NCBI GenBank assembly: GCA_016721825.1
Contig: JADKHI010000005.1
Span: forward strand, 124,001-188,000
Length of the DNA stretch: 64,000 nucleotides
Source: Flavobacteriales bacterium
Lineage (GTDB): Bacteria > Bacteroidota > Bacteroidia > Flavobacteriales_F > PHOS-HE28
Reading direction: 5' to 3'
Below the pieces are notes generated by a model that had not been told where the DNA came from, did no database searches, and was given only the letters and a program-made list of their open reading frames with translations. Position numbers and translations under genes: made by a program. Of this stretch, positions 1 through 9,133 are shown piece by piece (position 1 is the stretch's first letter; each line of letters begins with the position of its first letter).

Positions 1-1
1 A

Positions 2-1060
2 GCAAGCGGTCACCTTCCCGACCGATCACCGGTGAAGAGCAAGTGGCACGTGTACCCGGAGCTATCACCCGATGGCCTGTGGACCACCGCCACCGACCTC
101 GCGCACTTCGTCATCGACCTGCAGAAGACCATCGCCAGTGATAGTGGCAAGGTGTTGAGCCGCACCACGGCTATGCAGATGGTGGAGCCTTTCGTGGAGC
201 CCTTCGCTGCAGTGGGCCTTACCATCGAGGACAAGAAGGGCCAGCGCTACTTTGATCACGGCGGTTGGAACGAGGGCTTCTGTGGTTGGATCGTCGGACA
301 TGTCGAGAACGGAAAGGGCGCGGTGATCCTCATCAATGCCAACCAGACGGAGTTCATGGGCGAGGTGGTGCGCTCGATCGCACGCGCTTACGATTGGCCG
401 GAGTTCGTTCCCGTGCGGAAAGCCCAACCGCTGGACAGCACAGCGCTGGACGCATTCACCGGCCGCTATCGTGTGGGTAGCGATGACCTGGTCACCATCA
501 CCCGGTCCGGCAACAAGCTGATCCGGCAACCGCTGCGGCAAGAGCCCAATACCCTCGAACACATCGGTGACAACGTGTTCGTGAGCCGCCTGGATGAGCG
601 CTTCCGGAAGTTCGTAAAGGACTCCATAGGCGGCATGACCATCCGGGTGATGGATGCGATCGACGCCACGACCTACGGCACCCTGCGGCGCATGAAGGAC
701 GACGAGCACATCCCCTTCGAGGCCATTGAACGCGGGGATCGGGACGCCGCCGTTCGGGCGTACTCCGCGTTGAACCCGACCGACCCGGCCGTGCGCGAGG
801 AGTGGCTCAACAACCTCGGCTACCAGTTGATGAACGAAGGCCAGGTGAAGAAGGGCCAGTACATTTTCTTCGTGAACATGCAGTTGTACCCAAAGAGCGC
901 GAACGCTTACGACAGCTACGCCGAGGCGTGCCTGAAGCTCGGCGATAAGGAGCAGGCACTGGTCAACTACAAGCGTGCACTTTCCCTGGACCCACAGAAC
1001 ACCAACGCAGCGCGGGTCGTGGCAGAGCTGGAAAAGGAAGTCATCGGATCGGCCAGGTGA
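2..1060 (+). CDS. Serine hydrolase (beta-lactamase/penicillin-binding fold) with C-terminal TPRs, 5' truncated
   Basis: This is the C-terminal part of a class C beta-lactamase-like serine hydrolase. The frame is open to the window edge, so the true start and the catalytic SxxK motif lie upstream. The segment LSPDGLWTTATDLAHF near the beginning is the usual 'G-L-W-S/T-T-A-x-D-L-A-x-F' block of this family, and HGGWNEGF corresponds to its third active-site motif (HxG type). The last ~100 residues form TPR-like helices (a unit around ANAYDSYAEACLKLGDKEQA). Such proteins are usually exported peptidases or esterases acting on peptidoglycan-like or peptide substrates; the substrate cannot be told from sequence. 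It converges on the permease gene with 6 bp between the stops. Confidence 0.8.
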   Translation, partial: ASGHLPDRSPVKSKWHVYPELSPDGLWTTATDLAHFVIDLQKTIASDSGKVLSRTTAMQMVEPFVEPFAAVGLTIEDKKGQRYFDHGGWNEGFCGWIVGHVENGKGAVILINANQTEFMGEVVRSIARAYDWPEFVPVRKAQPLDSTALDAFTGRYRVGSDDLVTITRSGNKLIRQPLRQEPNTLEHIGDNVFVSRLDERFRKFVKDSIGGMTIRVMDAIDATTYGTLRRMKDDEHIPFEAIERGDRDAAVRAYSALNPTDPAVREEWLNNLGYQLMNEGQVKKGQYIFFVNMQLYPKSANAYDSYAEACLKLGDKEQALVNYKRALSLDPQNTNAARVVAELEKEVIGSAR

Positions 1061-1066
1061 ACCTCG

Positions 1067-3475
1067 TCACTCGTGACGCAGCGCCCGCACCGGATCGGTC
1101 TGCGCTGCTCGTACCGCACGGAAGCTTACTGTGAAGGTGGCGATCAACAAGACCACGAGCGCCGCGAGCACGAACACGAGTGGTTCGATGGCTGTGCGGA
1201 AAGCGAAGTTCTCCAGCCAACGGCCCACACCGAACCAGGCCAATGGCATCGCGACTACCGCACCGATCACCACCAACAAGAGAAAATCGCGTGTGACCAG
1301 GTAGGTGATCCGCAAGGTGTCGGCCCCCATCACCTTTCGGATACCGATCTCTCGCGTGCGTTTCTCCGCGGTCCAACTGGCCAGTGCGAACAATCCCAAA
1401 CACGCGATGAAGACGGCCAACAGGGAGAAGATACCGATCAGCTTCGCCAGCCGACCTTGCGCTTCGTACTGGCCGTCCAGCTGCTCATCCAGGAACTGGT
1501 ACTCAAAGGGGAACTCCGTGGTACGCGCGTTCCACTTCTGCTTTGCCGCAGCGATCACCGACGCAGGATCACCGGCTTCCAGACGCAAGTACAAGTAGCG
1601 GATCCACTGCTCCCGATCGTTGGGCTGGCACATGTCGAAGACGAAGGGTTGAACCGCTTTGAAGAGCGGATCGAAGGCAAAGTCCTTGGCCACGCCGATC
1701 ACGCGCTCCTCGCCGTTGGGCGTATCCATCCGTTCGCCGATCACTTTCGTGGGATCCTCGGGGTGGACCTGCTTGGCGAAGGTCTCGTTGACGATAACGC
1801 TGAGCGAATCATCACCCGGGAACTCGCGCGAGAACCAGCGGCCAGCCAGGAGCTTGATGTCCATGACCTGCTGGAAGTCGGGGTTGCAATAGAGGGCGGG
1901 CAGGTAGGTCCACTTGCCTTGCTCCATGGTGCCCCAATTGAACTCGTGGGTGTTGTGTTTCTTGCCGATGATGTCGTTCGACCACGACACGGCCTTCACG
2001 CCGGGAATGTTCTTCAGCTCAGGAAAGACCGCCGTGTACACATCGGCCATCGGTCCGCGCACGGGGATCAGCATCACCTTTTCCTTGTTGAAGCCGAGGT
2101 CCACGGTGCGCAAGTGATCATGCTGCTTCTTCACGAAGACGGTGCCGATGATGAGCACCAGTGCGATCGCGAACTGCACCACCACCAAGGCCTTCCGCAG
2201 CGCCTGGCCGCGCGAGGTGCCAGCCGCGTTGGCCTTCAGAACCACGGCAGGCTGGAATGATGAAAGGAAGAACGCCGGGTAGATCCCGCTGAGCAGACCG
2301 ACGATGACAGCAAGCCCGAGCACGCCTGGCACAAGCAACGGAGGCAGATCGATCACCTCACCGGCCAGATCATTGAACGCGGGCATGAGCAGCTTGATCA
2401 GCGCCAATGCGAACAAGGCGGCGATCATGCTCATGAGCACGCTTTCCAACAGGAACTGACCGATCAACTGACCGCGCGTGGCACCGGCCGACTTGCGCAC
2501 ACCGACCTCGCGGGCCCGATAGGCGCTCCGTGCAGTGGCCAGGTTCATGAAGTTCACCCCGGCCAGCAGAATGATGAAGAACCCGATCACCCATAGAATG
2601 TTCACGCTGCCAGCATCACCGTTCTGGTGCATCTCGAAGTCGAGCTTCGAGGTGAGGTGGATCCCGAGCAAGGGTTGCAGTTCATGGCCGATCTGGTCCT
2701 TGAGGAAGTCCGGATAGTACTTCTGAATGAAGTCCGGGAAGATGCGGTCCACTTCGGCCTTGCCGATCCCATCCTTGAGTCGCACGTACGTCCAGCAAGG
2801 GTTCCAGACCCAGTTGCGCGTTTCAATGTTCTTCCAATACTGCAGGATCGTGCCCATGCTCACCAAGCCTTCGAACCGGATGTGCGAGTTCTTCGGGATC
2901 TCACCCAGGATGCCGGTGACCTGCACATCCATCGCACCGTCCCACTTCATCATCTGCCCCATGGGATCGGCATTGCCGAAGTACTTCCTCGCCAGCGCTT
3001 CGCTCAGTACGATGCTTCCCGGACGCGCCAAGGCCGTCCTCGGGTCGCCCACCTTCAACGGATAACCGAACATCTCGAAGACAGTGCTATCCACCAAGTA
3101 GAGCCCTGTCTCCGTGAAGAGCTTGTTCGTGCTGAGGCTATCGCCGACCTTCAACGAATGCTGCGGATCCTGGAAGTCGAACCAGCGACAGTAGCGTTCG
3201 ACCAGCTCTGGATGATCGTGGTACAACGTGGGGCCCAGTCCGAACACCATGCTGCTGCTGTGCTCCCCCTGCCCTTCCATCTCGATCTCGCCCACCACTC
3301 GGTACACACGTTCGGCAGCTGGCACGAAGTGGTCGAAGCTGCGCTCATGGTCCACATACAGGCCGATCAGCACGAAACACGCCAGCCCTGTGGCCAGGCC
3401 CAGCAGGTTGACCAGCGTGTAGAGCTTGTTGCGCGCCAGGTTGCGCAAGCTGGTGAGGAGGACGTTCTTCAGCAT
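1067..3475 (-). CDS. ABC transporter permease, FtsX/MacB type (second permease of the operon)
   Basis: An 802-residue inner-membrane permease made of two tandem MacB_PCD-FtsX units. The first transmembrane helix is at about residues 20-45, a large periplasmic domain at about 50-280, three helices at about 290-410, another helix near 430, a second periplasmic domain, and a terminal three-helix FtsX block ending in DPVRALRHE. That double architecture is the usual Bacteroidota form of MacB-like permeases, which export peptides, lipoproteins or small toxic compounds rather than import. Only 4 bp separate it from the permease upstream, and the two are paralogues ending in near-identical residues (D-P-V-[RK]-A-L-R-H-E). 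It is the last gene of the HlyD-ATPase-permease-permease operon. The substrate is unknown. Confidence 0.9.
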   Translation of the reverse strand: MLKNVLLTSLRNLARNKLYTLVNLLGLATGLACFVLIGLYVDHERSFDHFVPAAERVYRVVGEIEMEGQGEHSSSMVFGLGPTLYHDHPELVERYCRWFDFQDPQHSLKVGDSLSTNKLFTETGLYLVDSTVFEMFGYPLKVGDPRTALARPGSIVLSEALARKYFGNADPMGQMMKWDGAMDVQVTGILGEIPKNSHIRFEGLVSMGTILQYWKNIETRNWVWNPCWTYVRLKDGIGKAEVDRIFPDFIQKYYPDFLKDQIGHELQPLLGIHLTSKLDFEMHQNGDAGSVNILWVIGFFIILLAGVNFMNLATARSAYRAREVGVRKSAGATRGQLIGQFLLESVLMSMIAALFALALIKLLMPAFNDLAGEVIDLPPLLVPGVLGLAVIVGLLSGIYPAFFLSSFQPAVVLKANAAGTSRGQALRKALVVVQFAIALVLIIGTVFVKKQHDHLRTVDLGFNKEKVMLIPVRGPMADVYTAVFPELKNIPGVKAVSWSNDIIGKKHNTHEFNWGTMEQGKWTYLPALYCNPDFQQVMDIKLLAGRWFSREFPGDDSLSVIVNETFAKQVHPEDPTKVIGERMDTPNGEERVIGVAKDFAFDPLFKAVQPFVFDMCQPNDREQWIRYLYLRLEAGDPASVIAAAKQKWNARTTEFPFEYQFLDEQLDGQYEAQGRLAKLIGIFSLLAVFIACLGLFALASWTAEKRTREIGIRKVMGADTLRITYLVTRDFLLLVVIGAVVAMPLAWFGVGRWLENFAFRTAIEPLVFVLAALVVLLIATFTVSFRAVRAAQTDPVRALRHE

Positions 3476-3479
3476 GACA

Positions 3480-5927
3480 TCACTCGTGCCTAAGCGCCTT
3501 CACCGGATCGGCGACCGCCGCTCTGTATGCCTGCACGCTCACGGTCAGCACCGTCACCAGAAGTGTGAGGAGCAACGCGACCGCGTAGAGCACCAGTGAA
3601 ATATCCGCGTGGTAAGCGAAAGTCTCCAACCAGCGGCCGATGGCGTAGAACGCGAGCGGGAAGGCCACCAGCAAAGCGAACCCGAGGAGGATGACGAACT
3701 CGCGGTTCATGCGCCGCACGATGTCGATCAGCGAAGCTCCCATCACACGACGGATGCCGATCTCGCGTGTGCGCTGCTTCGCCGTGAAGTAAGCCAGGCC
3801 GTAAAGCCCCATCACCGTAAGCACGATCGTGAGCACCGCGAAAGCAGTGAAGACGCGGAAGAGCTTGTCCTCCGCCTGATAGAGCTGTGCGATGCTGTCG
3901 TTGAGAAAGGTGGCATCCCATTGGGCATCGGGCTGCAGGCGCTTGAAGCGCGCTTGCAGGGCAGCGAGCTGGCTTTGCACATCGCCGGGAGCCATCCGCA
4001 CCATCAGGTTGTTCACGCCGTAGCGCGGGTCGCTCTGGAAGATGGCAAGCGGTTCAATGGGCGTGTGCAGACTTGCGTAGTGGAAATCCTTGACCACACC
4101 GATGATGCGGAATTCCTGGTCCGGCTGTGGCGGATCGGCTTGCGCATCACCGGGGACGTAGAGCAAGCTGCTCAAGGGGTCCGTGAAACCAAAGGACTTC
4201 ACGAGGCTCTCGTTCACGACAATGGCTCCCGTGCGGTCCGTCGGGATGTTCGCGTCGAACATGCGGCCGACCGTGAGCTCCATGCCGATCAACGCCGGGT
4301 AGTCCGCATCACAGCTCATGGCGGGCAGGGGCTTATCCACGACTCCATCCTTGGTCTTGGCGCGAAGCACCCAACGCTGGGTGCCTCCACCCGGAGTGAA
4401 GTCCGTGAATGCCGAACCCTGCACGAAGCTTTCCCGAGCCAGTTCTGCCTTCAACGGCCGGATCGCGTCCCAGGCCAGTGTGTCCTCGGGGTGTGGCTGA
4501 GGCATGCGGATGGCGAGCACGTTCTCCTTACGCAGGCCCATGTCGTTGTTTCGCAACCAATGCAGTTGTGCGAAAACGGCCAATGTGCCCACCACCATGA
4601 ACAGCGCGATGCCGAACTGGGCGCCCATCAGCACCTTCCTCACGCGTTGCTTACCCGCACCGCTGGCCACGCCTTCCTTCAAAAGCAACTGGGGCGAGAA
4701 CCGCGACAGGAAGAAGGCCGGATAGCTTCCAGCCAGCACACCGATCACGAGCACGATGAGCGCGAGCACAGCGAGGAAGCCCCCATTGAGCACGCGACCC
4801 ATGCTGATCTCCTTACCGCTCAACTCGTTGAACACAGGCAGCGCAAGTTTCAATAGGACCATGGCCAAACCGATGGCGATCAGCGCGATCATCACGCTTC
4901 CACCGATGAACTGCGCGACCAACTGCCCGCGTTGCGCGCCGCTCACCTTCCGCAGCGCCACCTCCTTCGCGCGGCGCGTCGCGTCCGCCGTGCTCATATT
5001 GATGTAGTTGATGCACGCGATCGCCAGGATGAGCACCGCCACGATGATGAACAGCGTGACGTAGGCTTTGTTGCCTTTCTTCGGTGAGTCGTAGATCAAG
5101 TCGTTGTTGAAGTGGACCTCGCGCAAGGGCTCCAGGTTGAACCGCATGGTGCCTTCGAAGCCGATCTGCTTCCAGAACGGCAGGATGAACTTGTTGGTGA
5201 ACGCGTCCATCTTCGGCTGAAAGGCCACCTCATTCACTCCGGGTGCCAGCACCACGTAGTTGTAGCTGCTCACCTGGCCCCAGGTCGTCATCAGTTGTTC
5301 CTTCGCTTGCGGAGGCATGCCCAACAGGCTCAGGAAACACCCCACCGGTATGTGCGTATTGTAGGCACGTTCGTCGATGACGCCTGCCACCTTCAGGGTG
5401 CGCCCGTTCCGTTCCACCAGCTTGCCCATGGGTTCCTCACTTCCGAAGATCTCGCGCGCAAAGCGTTGCGTGACAACAAGCGCATCGGGTTCGTCCAGGG
5501 CATGCGGCCCACCGGATATCCACTTGTAGTCGAAGGTCCGGAAGTAGGCGGTATCGGCATAGTAGCCATCATCGACCCGATAGCTCTGTCCCTTGTAAGT
5601 GAACTGGCATTGGTTCAGGATGTAGAGCAAGGTGCCACCTTCGATCTCCGGATACTCCTTCAACAAGGTCGGCACCATGGGGAACTGTGTGATGCCGAAA
5701 TCGTCCTGTGTATCGCCGAAGTTGAAGTGCCCCTGCACCCTGAAGATGCGGTCCGCCTTAACATGGTGCGCATCGAAGCTCAGCTCGTCCTGCACATAGA
5801 TGTGGATGAGCATGCAGGCCACGATGCCCAGCGCTAGCCCCAAGATGTTCAGCGCGGCGAAGAGCTTGTCGCGCTTCAGGTTCCGCCAGGCGATGAGGAG
5901 GTAGTTGGTGAGCATGTGACCAAGCAT
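3480..5927 (-). CDS. ABC transporter permease, FtsX/MacB type (first permease of the operon)
   Basis: An 815-residue permease with the same double MacB_PCD-FtsX layout as its downstream neighbour: an N-terminal membrane helix in the LNILGLALGIVACMLIHIYV region, a periplasmic domain, three helices (about residues 290-420), a second periplasmic domain and a C-terminal FtsX block ending DPVKALRHE. The motif FTAKQRTREIGIRRVMGAS before the last helices is the conserved cytoplasmic coupling segment of FtsX permeases. Its start overlaps the stop of the ATPase gene (TGATG), so the two are translationally coupled; a start four codons later (5915, MLTNYLLIAWRNL) is equally possible. With the ATPase and HlyD-like adaptor it should form a tripartite, MacAB-like pump. 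Confidence 0.9.
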   Translation of the reverse strand: MLGHMLTNYLLIAWRNLKRDKLFAALNILGLALGIVACMLIHIYVQDELSFDAHHVKADRIFRVQGHFNFGDTQDDFGITQFPMVPTLLKEYPEIEGGTLLYILNQCQFTYKGQSYRVDDGYYADTAYFRTFDYKWISGGPHALDEPDALVVTQRFAREIFGSEEPMGKLVERNGRTLKVAGVIDERAYNTHIPVGCFLSLLGMPPQAKEQLMTTWGQVSSYNYVVLAPGVNEVAFQPKMDAFTNKFILPFWKQIGFEGTMRFNLEPLREVHFNNDLIYDSPKKGNKAYVTLFIIVAVLILAIACINYINMSTADATRRAKEVALRKVSGAQRGQLVAQFIGGSVMIALIAIGLAMVLLKLALPVFNELSGKEISMGRVLNGGFLAVLALIVLVIGVLAGSYPAFFLSRFSPQLLLKEGVASGAGKQRVRKVLMGAQFGIALFMVVGTLAVFAQLHWLRNNDMGLRKENVLAIRMPQPHPEDTLAWDAIRPLKAELARESFVQGSAFTDFTPGGGTQRWVLRAKTKDGVVDKPLPAMSCDADYPALIGMELTVGRMFDANIPTDRTGAIVVNESLVKSFGFTDPLSSLLYVPGDAQADPPQPDQEFRIIGVVKDFHYASLHTPIEPLAIFQSDPRYGVNNLMVRMAPGDVQSQLAALQARFKRLQPDAQWDATFLNDSIAQLYQAEDKLFRVFTAFAVLTIVLTVMGLYGLAYFTAKQRTREIGIRRVMGASLIDIVRRMNREFVILLGFALLVAFPLAFYAIGRWLETFAYHADISLVLYAVALLLTLLVTVLTVSVQAYRAAVADPVKALRHE

Positions 5928-6622
5928 CAGAGCAACGTAGAGGCCGGCACCGATCCGTCGACGACCCTACCGTCCAAGAGCTTGATGGTGCGCTGTGCGT
6001 ACCCGGCATCACGTAAGCTGTGGGTAACGATGATGACGGTAGTGCCCGCCTTGTTCAATTCAGTGAGCAGGTTCATCACCTCTTCGCCCATGGCGCTGTC
6101 GAGGTTCCCTGTGGGTTCATCGGCCAGGATGAGCTTCGGCTCGTTCACTACGGCGCGTGCGATGGCCACACGTTGCTGCTGACCCCCGCTGAGCTGCTGG
6201 GGAAAGTGCTTGGCGCGGTGCGCGATGTTCATGCGGTCCATGGCTGTTTGGGTGCGTTGCTTGCGCTCGGCCTTTCCCAAGCCCGTATAGATCAACGGCA
6301 GCTCGATGTTCTCGGCCACGGTAAGCTCATCGATCAGGTTGAAGCTCTGGAACACGAAGCCGATGGTGTTCTTACGCACCTCGGCACGCTTGCGCTCGTT
6401 GTAACCGCTCACGTCCTCACCGTTCACGAAGTAACTGCCACTGCTGGGCGAGTCCAGCAGTCCGATGATGTTGAGCAAGGTGGATTTCCCGCAACCGCTG
6501 GGTCCCATGATCGCAACGAACTCGCCTTGTCCGATGGTGATGTCCACGGCATTCAGTGCAGTGGTCTCCACAGTATCCGTGCGGTAGACCTTGGAGAGGG
6601 CGGTGGTTCTGAGGAGGCTCAT
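5927..6622 (-). CDS. ABC transporter ATP-binding protein (MacB/LolD family)
   Basis: A 231-residue ATPase that energises the two permeases downstream. It has the Walker A motif GPSGCGKST (about residues 39-47), the signature LSGGQQQRVAIARA (about 143-156), the Walker B LILADEPTGNLD just after it, and the switch histidine in VTHS. Length and motifs fit the LolD/MacB/FtsE subgroup, whose members work with FtsX-type permeases on envelope substrates. It is separated by 26 bp from the adaptor gene upstream and overlaps the permease gene downstream, so the four genes look like a single transcript. Function as an export ATPase is inferred from family and context. Confidence 0.93.
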   Translation of the reverse strand: MSLLRTTALSKVYRTDTVETTALNAVDITIGQGEFVAIMGPSGCGKSTLLNIIGLLDSPSSGSYFVNGEDVSGYNERKRAEVRKNTIGFVFQSFNLIDELTVAENIELPLIYTGLGKAERKQRTQTAMDRMNIAHRAKHFPQQLSGGQQQRVAIARAVVNEPKLILADEPTGNLDSAMGEEVMNLLTELNKAGTTVIIVTHSLRDAGYAQRTIKLLDGRVVDGSVPASTLL

Positions 6623-6648
6623 GGTCGTTGGTGTTGGTTGGTCCGGCC

Positions 6649-7896
6649 TTATTGGATCATCAGTTCGTCGGCATCATTGAAAGGCGCATAGCGGCTGGTG
6701 ACCACACGATCACCCGGGACCAGGCCCTCGAGCACTTCGTACATGTCGGGGTTCTGGCGACCGAGCTTCACATCACGCTTGGCAGCCTTGCCCTCCGCAT
6801 CGATCACATAGACCCATTGCCCGCCAGTGTCTTGGAAGAAGGGACCACGCGGCAACATCACGGCCTGCATATCCTCGCTCAATTGCAAGCGCACTTGAAA
6901 GGTCTGTCCACGGCGGATCTCCGCAGGAGCAGTTCCTACGAAGCGGAGGTCCACGTCGAACTCGCCGTTGCTTACCTCGGGGTAGACCTTGAAGATCTCG
7001 ATCATGTGCTCCTTACCCGCATGGGTGAAGGTGCCATGGAGCCCGATGCTCACACGGCTTACGTAATGCTCGGGAATGCGGGCGCGCACCTTGAAGCCGT
7101 TCAGTACATCGATCTGGGCGATGCGCTCACCACGCTGCTTCGTTTGCCCCAGTTCTACGTTCAATCCGCTCAACTGCCCATCGATCGGCGCCTTGATCAC
7201 CAAGTTCTGCAGGTTGTCGCGCAGGAACTTCAGGTTCTGATCGATCAGCATCAGGTTGTTGGTGATGGAGCCGACCTGGCTGAGGCGAAAGAGCGAGTCA
7301 CTGCGCACATTGGCGGCCACCAGCTTGCGCTTCTCCCGCATGTAGTGCAGGTTCTCGCTGTTGCTGAGGAAGGTGTTCTGCGCCATAAGCGAATCCTTCG
7401 CCAGGCGCTCGTCGATGCGCTGGTCGCGCTCCAAACGCTTGAGGTCCTTTTCCAAGTTCAACAGCTCATCGCGCAGCCGGGTGGTCTGCTGGTCCATCGC
7501 GAGCCGCGTGTTGCGCAGGTTGTTCTGCTGATCGAGCAGCTGTGCTTCGCGATTGATCGCGTCCATGTGCAGCTGTGGGTTGTTGAGTTCAATGATCGGC
7601 TCACCGGCCTTCACCATGTGCCCATCCTCAACGAATCGCTGCTTAACTGTCCCGCCTTCCAAGGCATCCAGGAAGACCGTCTGGATCGGCTGCACCGTGC
7701 CGGTCACCGGAATGAACTCACGGAACAGGCCCTTCTCCACGGTGCCGACCTGAAGCTTCGCCGCTTCGACGCGCACGCGACTGGTAGAGAACGAGCTCGC
7801 CCAGAAGACGGCCGCCACCAGCACAAGGCCGCCTACGCAACCGATGGCGATCAGGCGTTTCCGACGGGCAGGACGGGGATCGATGGAACGGTCCAT
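6649..7896 (-). CDS. HlyD-family periplasmic adaptor subunit (MacA-like)
   Basis: A 415-residue membrane-fusion protein linking an inner-membrane ABC pump to an outer-membrane exit channel. I chose the start at 7896 (MDRSIDPRPARRKRLIAIG) because it puts a basic N-terminus directly before a single membrane anchor (about residues 14-35); the open frame continues upstream but holds no protein-like sequence. A lipoyl/barrel-sandwich half-motif (PIIELNNPQLHMDAINREA) is followed by a long coiled-coil hairpin (about residues 100-200), the second lipoyl half and a beta-barrel domain. The C-terminus has the usual membrane-proximal ending (GLVPGDRVVTSRYAPF). It is first gene of the efflux operon. The cognate TolC-like channel is not in this window. 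Confidence 0.9.
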   Translation of the reverse strand: MDRSIDPRPARRKRLIAIGCVGGLVLVAAVFWASSFSTSRVRVEAAKLQVGTVEKGLFREFIPVTGTVQPIQTVFLDALEGGTVKQRFVEDGHMVKAGEPIIELNNPQLHMDAINREAQLLDQQNNLRNTRLAMDQQTTRLRDELLNLEKDLKRLERDQRIDERLAKDSLMAQNTFLSNSENLHYMREKRKLVAANVRSDSLFRLSQVGSITNNLMLIDQNLKFLRDNLQNLVIKAPIDGQLSGLNVELGQTKQRGERIAQIDVLNGFKVRARIPEHYVSRVSIGLHGTFTHAGKEHMIEIFKVYPEVSNGEFDVDLRFVGTAPAEIRRGQTFQVRLQLSEDMQAVMLPRGPFFQDTGGQWVYVIDAEGKAAKRDVKLGRQNPDMYEVLEGLVPGDRVVTSRYAPFNDADELMIQ

Positions 7897-8022
7897 GGTG
7901 CAACACCCACCGCACGGCCGGTGGAAAGGGGTGCTCAAAAGTGGACGGCCTGCCAAAAGGGGGAAAGGAATATGTGCGGATCGGCAAGGAGCGTGATGAA
8001 CGGTTGGTCTCCGAAAACGAGC

Positions 8023-8048
8023 GAAGCCCATCCTTTCGGACGGGCTTC
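8023..8048 (-). terminator. Stem-loop terminator between lipoprotein gene and efflux operon
   Basis: GAAGCCCATCC and GGACGGGCTTC form an 11-bp stem with one G-T pair and a 4-nt loop. It lies 30 bp past the stop of the lipoprotein gene (8078, minus strand) and is followed on that strand by a short T-rich stretch (GTTTTC). This fits an intrinsic terminator separating that gene from the HlyD operon. Confidence 0.6.
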
Positions 8049-8077
8049 ACCACCCACAAACCCAAAACAAAACGCAA

Positions 8078-9067
8078 CTACAAGCTCTGCAACTGCTGCT
8101 GGTACTGGGCCAACGTGGTGGGCTGCAGATCGATCAATTGCTGCATACCGTCCGTAACGGTGATCGGCGTGAACGAGGAATAGTACTGTCCAGCCTCTTC
8201 ACGCAACGCCACGATGGTGCCTTGCAGACCGATGCGCACCGGCATACCGGCCTTCACACCACCGGTGATGTACTGTTCCATGTACACCATGCAGTTGATG
8301 CTGGGAAGCACGATCCACACCGAGGTGCTCCAATCGTTCGTGCCCTGTGGAAGCAGGATCGTCACGTCGGTACTGTCGCCACCGGGTGGCAGAGGATGAT
8401 CGCAGTTCATGAAGGCATAATCCGGCCATGTGTCGTTGAAGCCGTTGCTCGCAGGCCAAGGTTCGTTGTAGAAGTTGCCGGGGATCCAACCACCACCTCC
8501 TCCACCGATCGAATCGAGCACAGCGACACCAGTATCCTGGGCCAGTTCGCCCACATCTTCCCACAGGATATCACCGTCATCATCCTCTTCACCCAGGAAG
8601 GCCCGCATGAGCGGATCGAACTGGTCTTCGGGGAAGAACACTTGTGCAAGGCCAGGTGCAACGGTCACCTGTTCACCGTTCACCTCAGCGCGAAGACGGA
8701 TCTCGCCACCGCTCTGCAAGGCCACTTTCTGTGAGCCCGCCTGCGCCACTGTGCGCATGTTCAACCACACCATGTCCCCAAGGTCGTAAGCTTCGAGGAG
8801 CTTCACGGTCACGTTGCCGCTCACCACGTTGCCGTTGTCATAGCGGAAAGCATTCGGTGCAAGGGTGATGATGGTGCCCTTCGATCCGAAGATCTGCCCA
8901 CCCGTGGCGGCATTCAACACGTTCTGCTGTTCCGCAGCGGCGCGGTTCTGCTGGATCAACTGCCGGATGGGGTTGATGCCGTTCGATCCTCCGCCATCGC
9001 CTTTCTGGCAAGCGCCCAGGAGCAGCAGTCCGGCCGCGGCTCCATACATCATGATCTGCTTGTTCAT
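8078..9067 (-). CDS. Hypothetical outer-membrane or periplasmic lipoprotein
   Basis: A 329-residue lipoprotein of unknown function. The N-terminus MNKQIMMYGAAAGLLLLGAC is a type II signal peptide with lipobox LGAC (Cys20), followed by a Gly/Asp-rich linker (QKGDGGGSNG). Residues about 50-160 form a beta-rich segment with 'G-T-I-I-T-L-A-P-N-A-F' and 'G-N-V-T-V-K-L-L-E', a pattern often seen in Bacteroidota surface proteins with a ZU5-like or anchoring beta-sandwich. A glycine run (GGGGGW) sits mid-protein. It is monocistronic, bounded downstream by a stem-loop, and sits 66 bp from the stop of the TonB-dependent receptor gene upstream. I do not recognise a specific activity. Confidence 0.75.
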   Translation of the reverse strand: MNKQIMMYGAAAGLLLLGACQKGDGGGSNGINPIRQLIQQNRAAAEQQNVLNAATGGQIFGSKGTIITLAPNAFRYDNGNVVSGNVTVKLLEAYDLGDMVWLNMRTVAQAGSQKVALQSGGEIRLRAEVNGEQVTVAPGLAQVFFPEDQFDPLMRAFLGEEDDDGDILWEDVGELAQDTGVAVLDSIGGGGGGWIPGNFYNEPWPASNGFNDTWPDYAFMNCDHPLPPGGDSTDVTILLPQGTNDWSTSVWIVLPSINCMVYMEQYITGGVKAGMPVRIGLQGTIVALREEAGQYYSSFTPITVTDGMQQLIDLQPTTLAQYQQQLQSL

Positions 9068-9133
9068 GTCCGGTCGTTCAAGGGTTTATATTCCCATGAC
9101 GCAGGTCCGGATCGGAACGCTGCCCGGACCTCC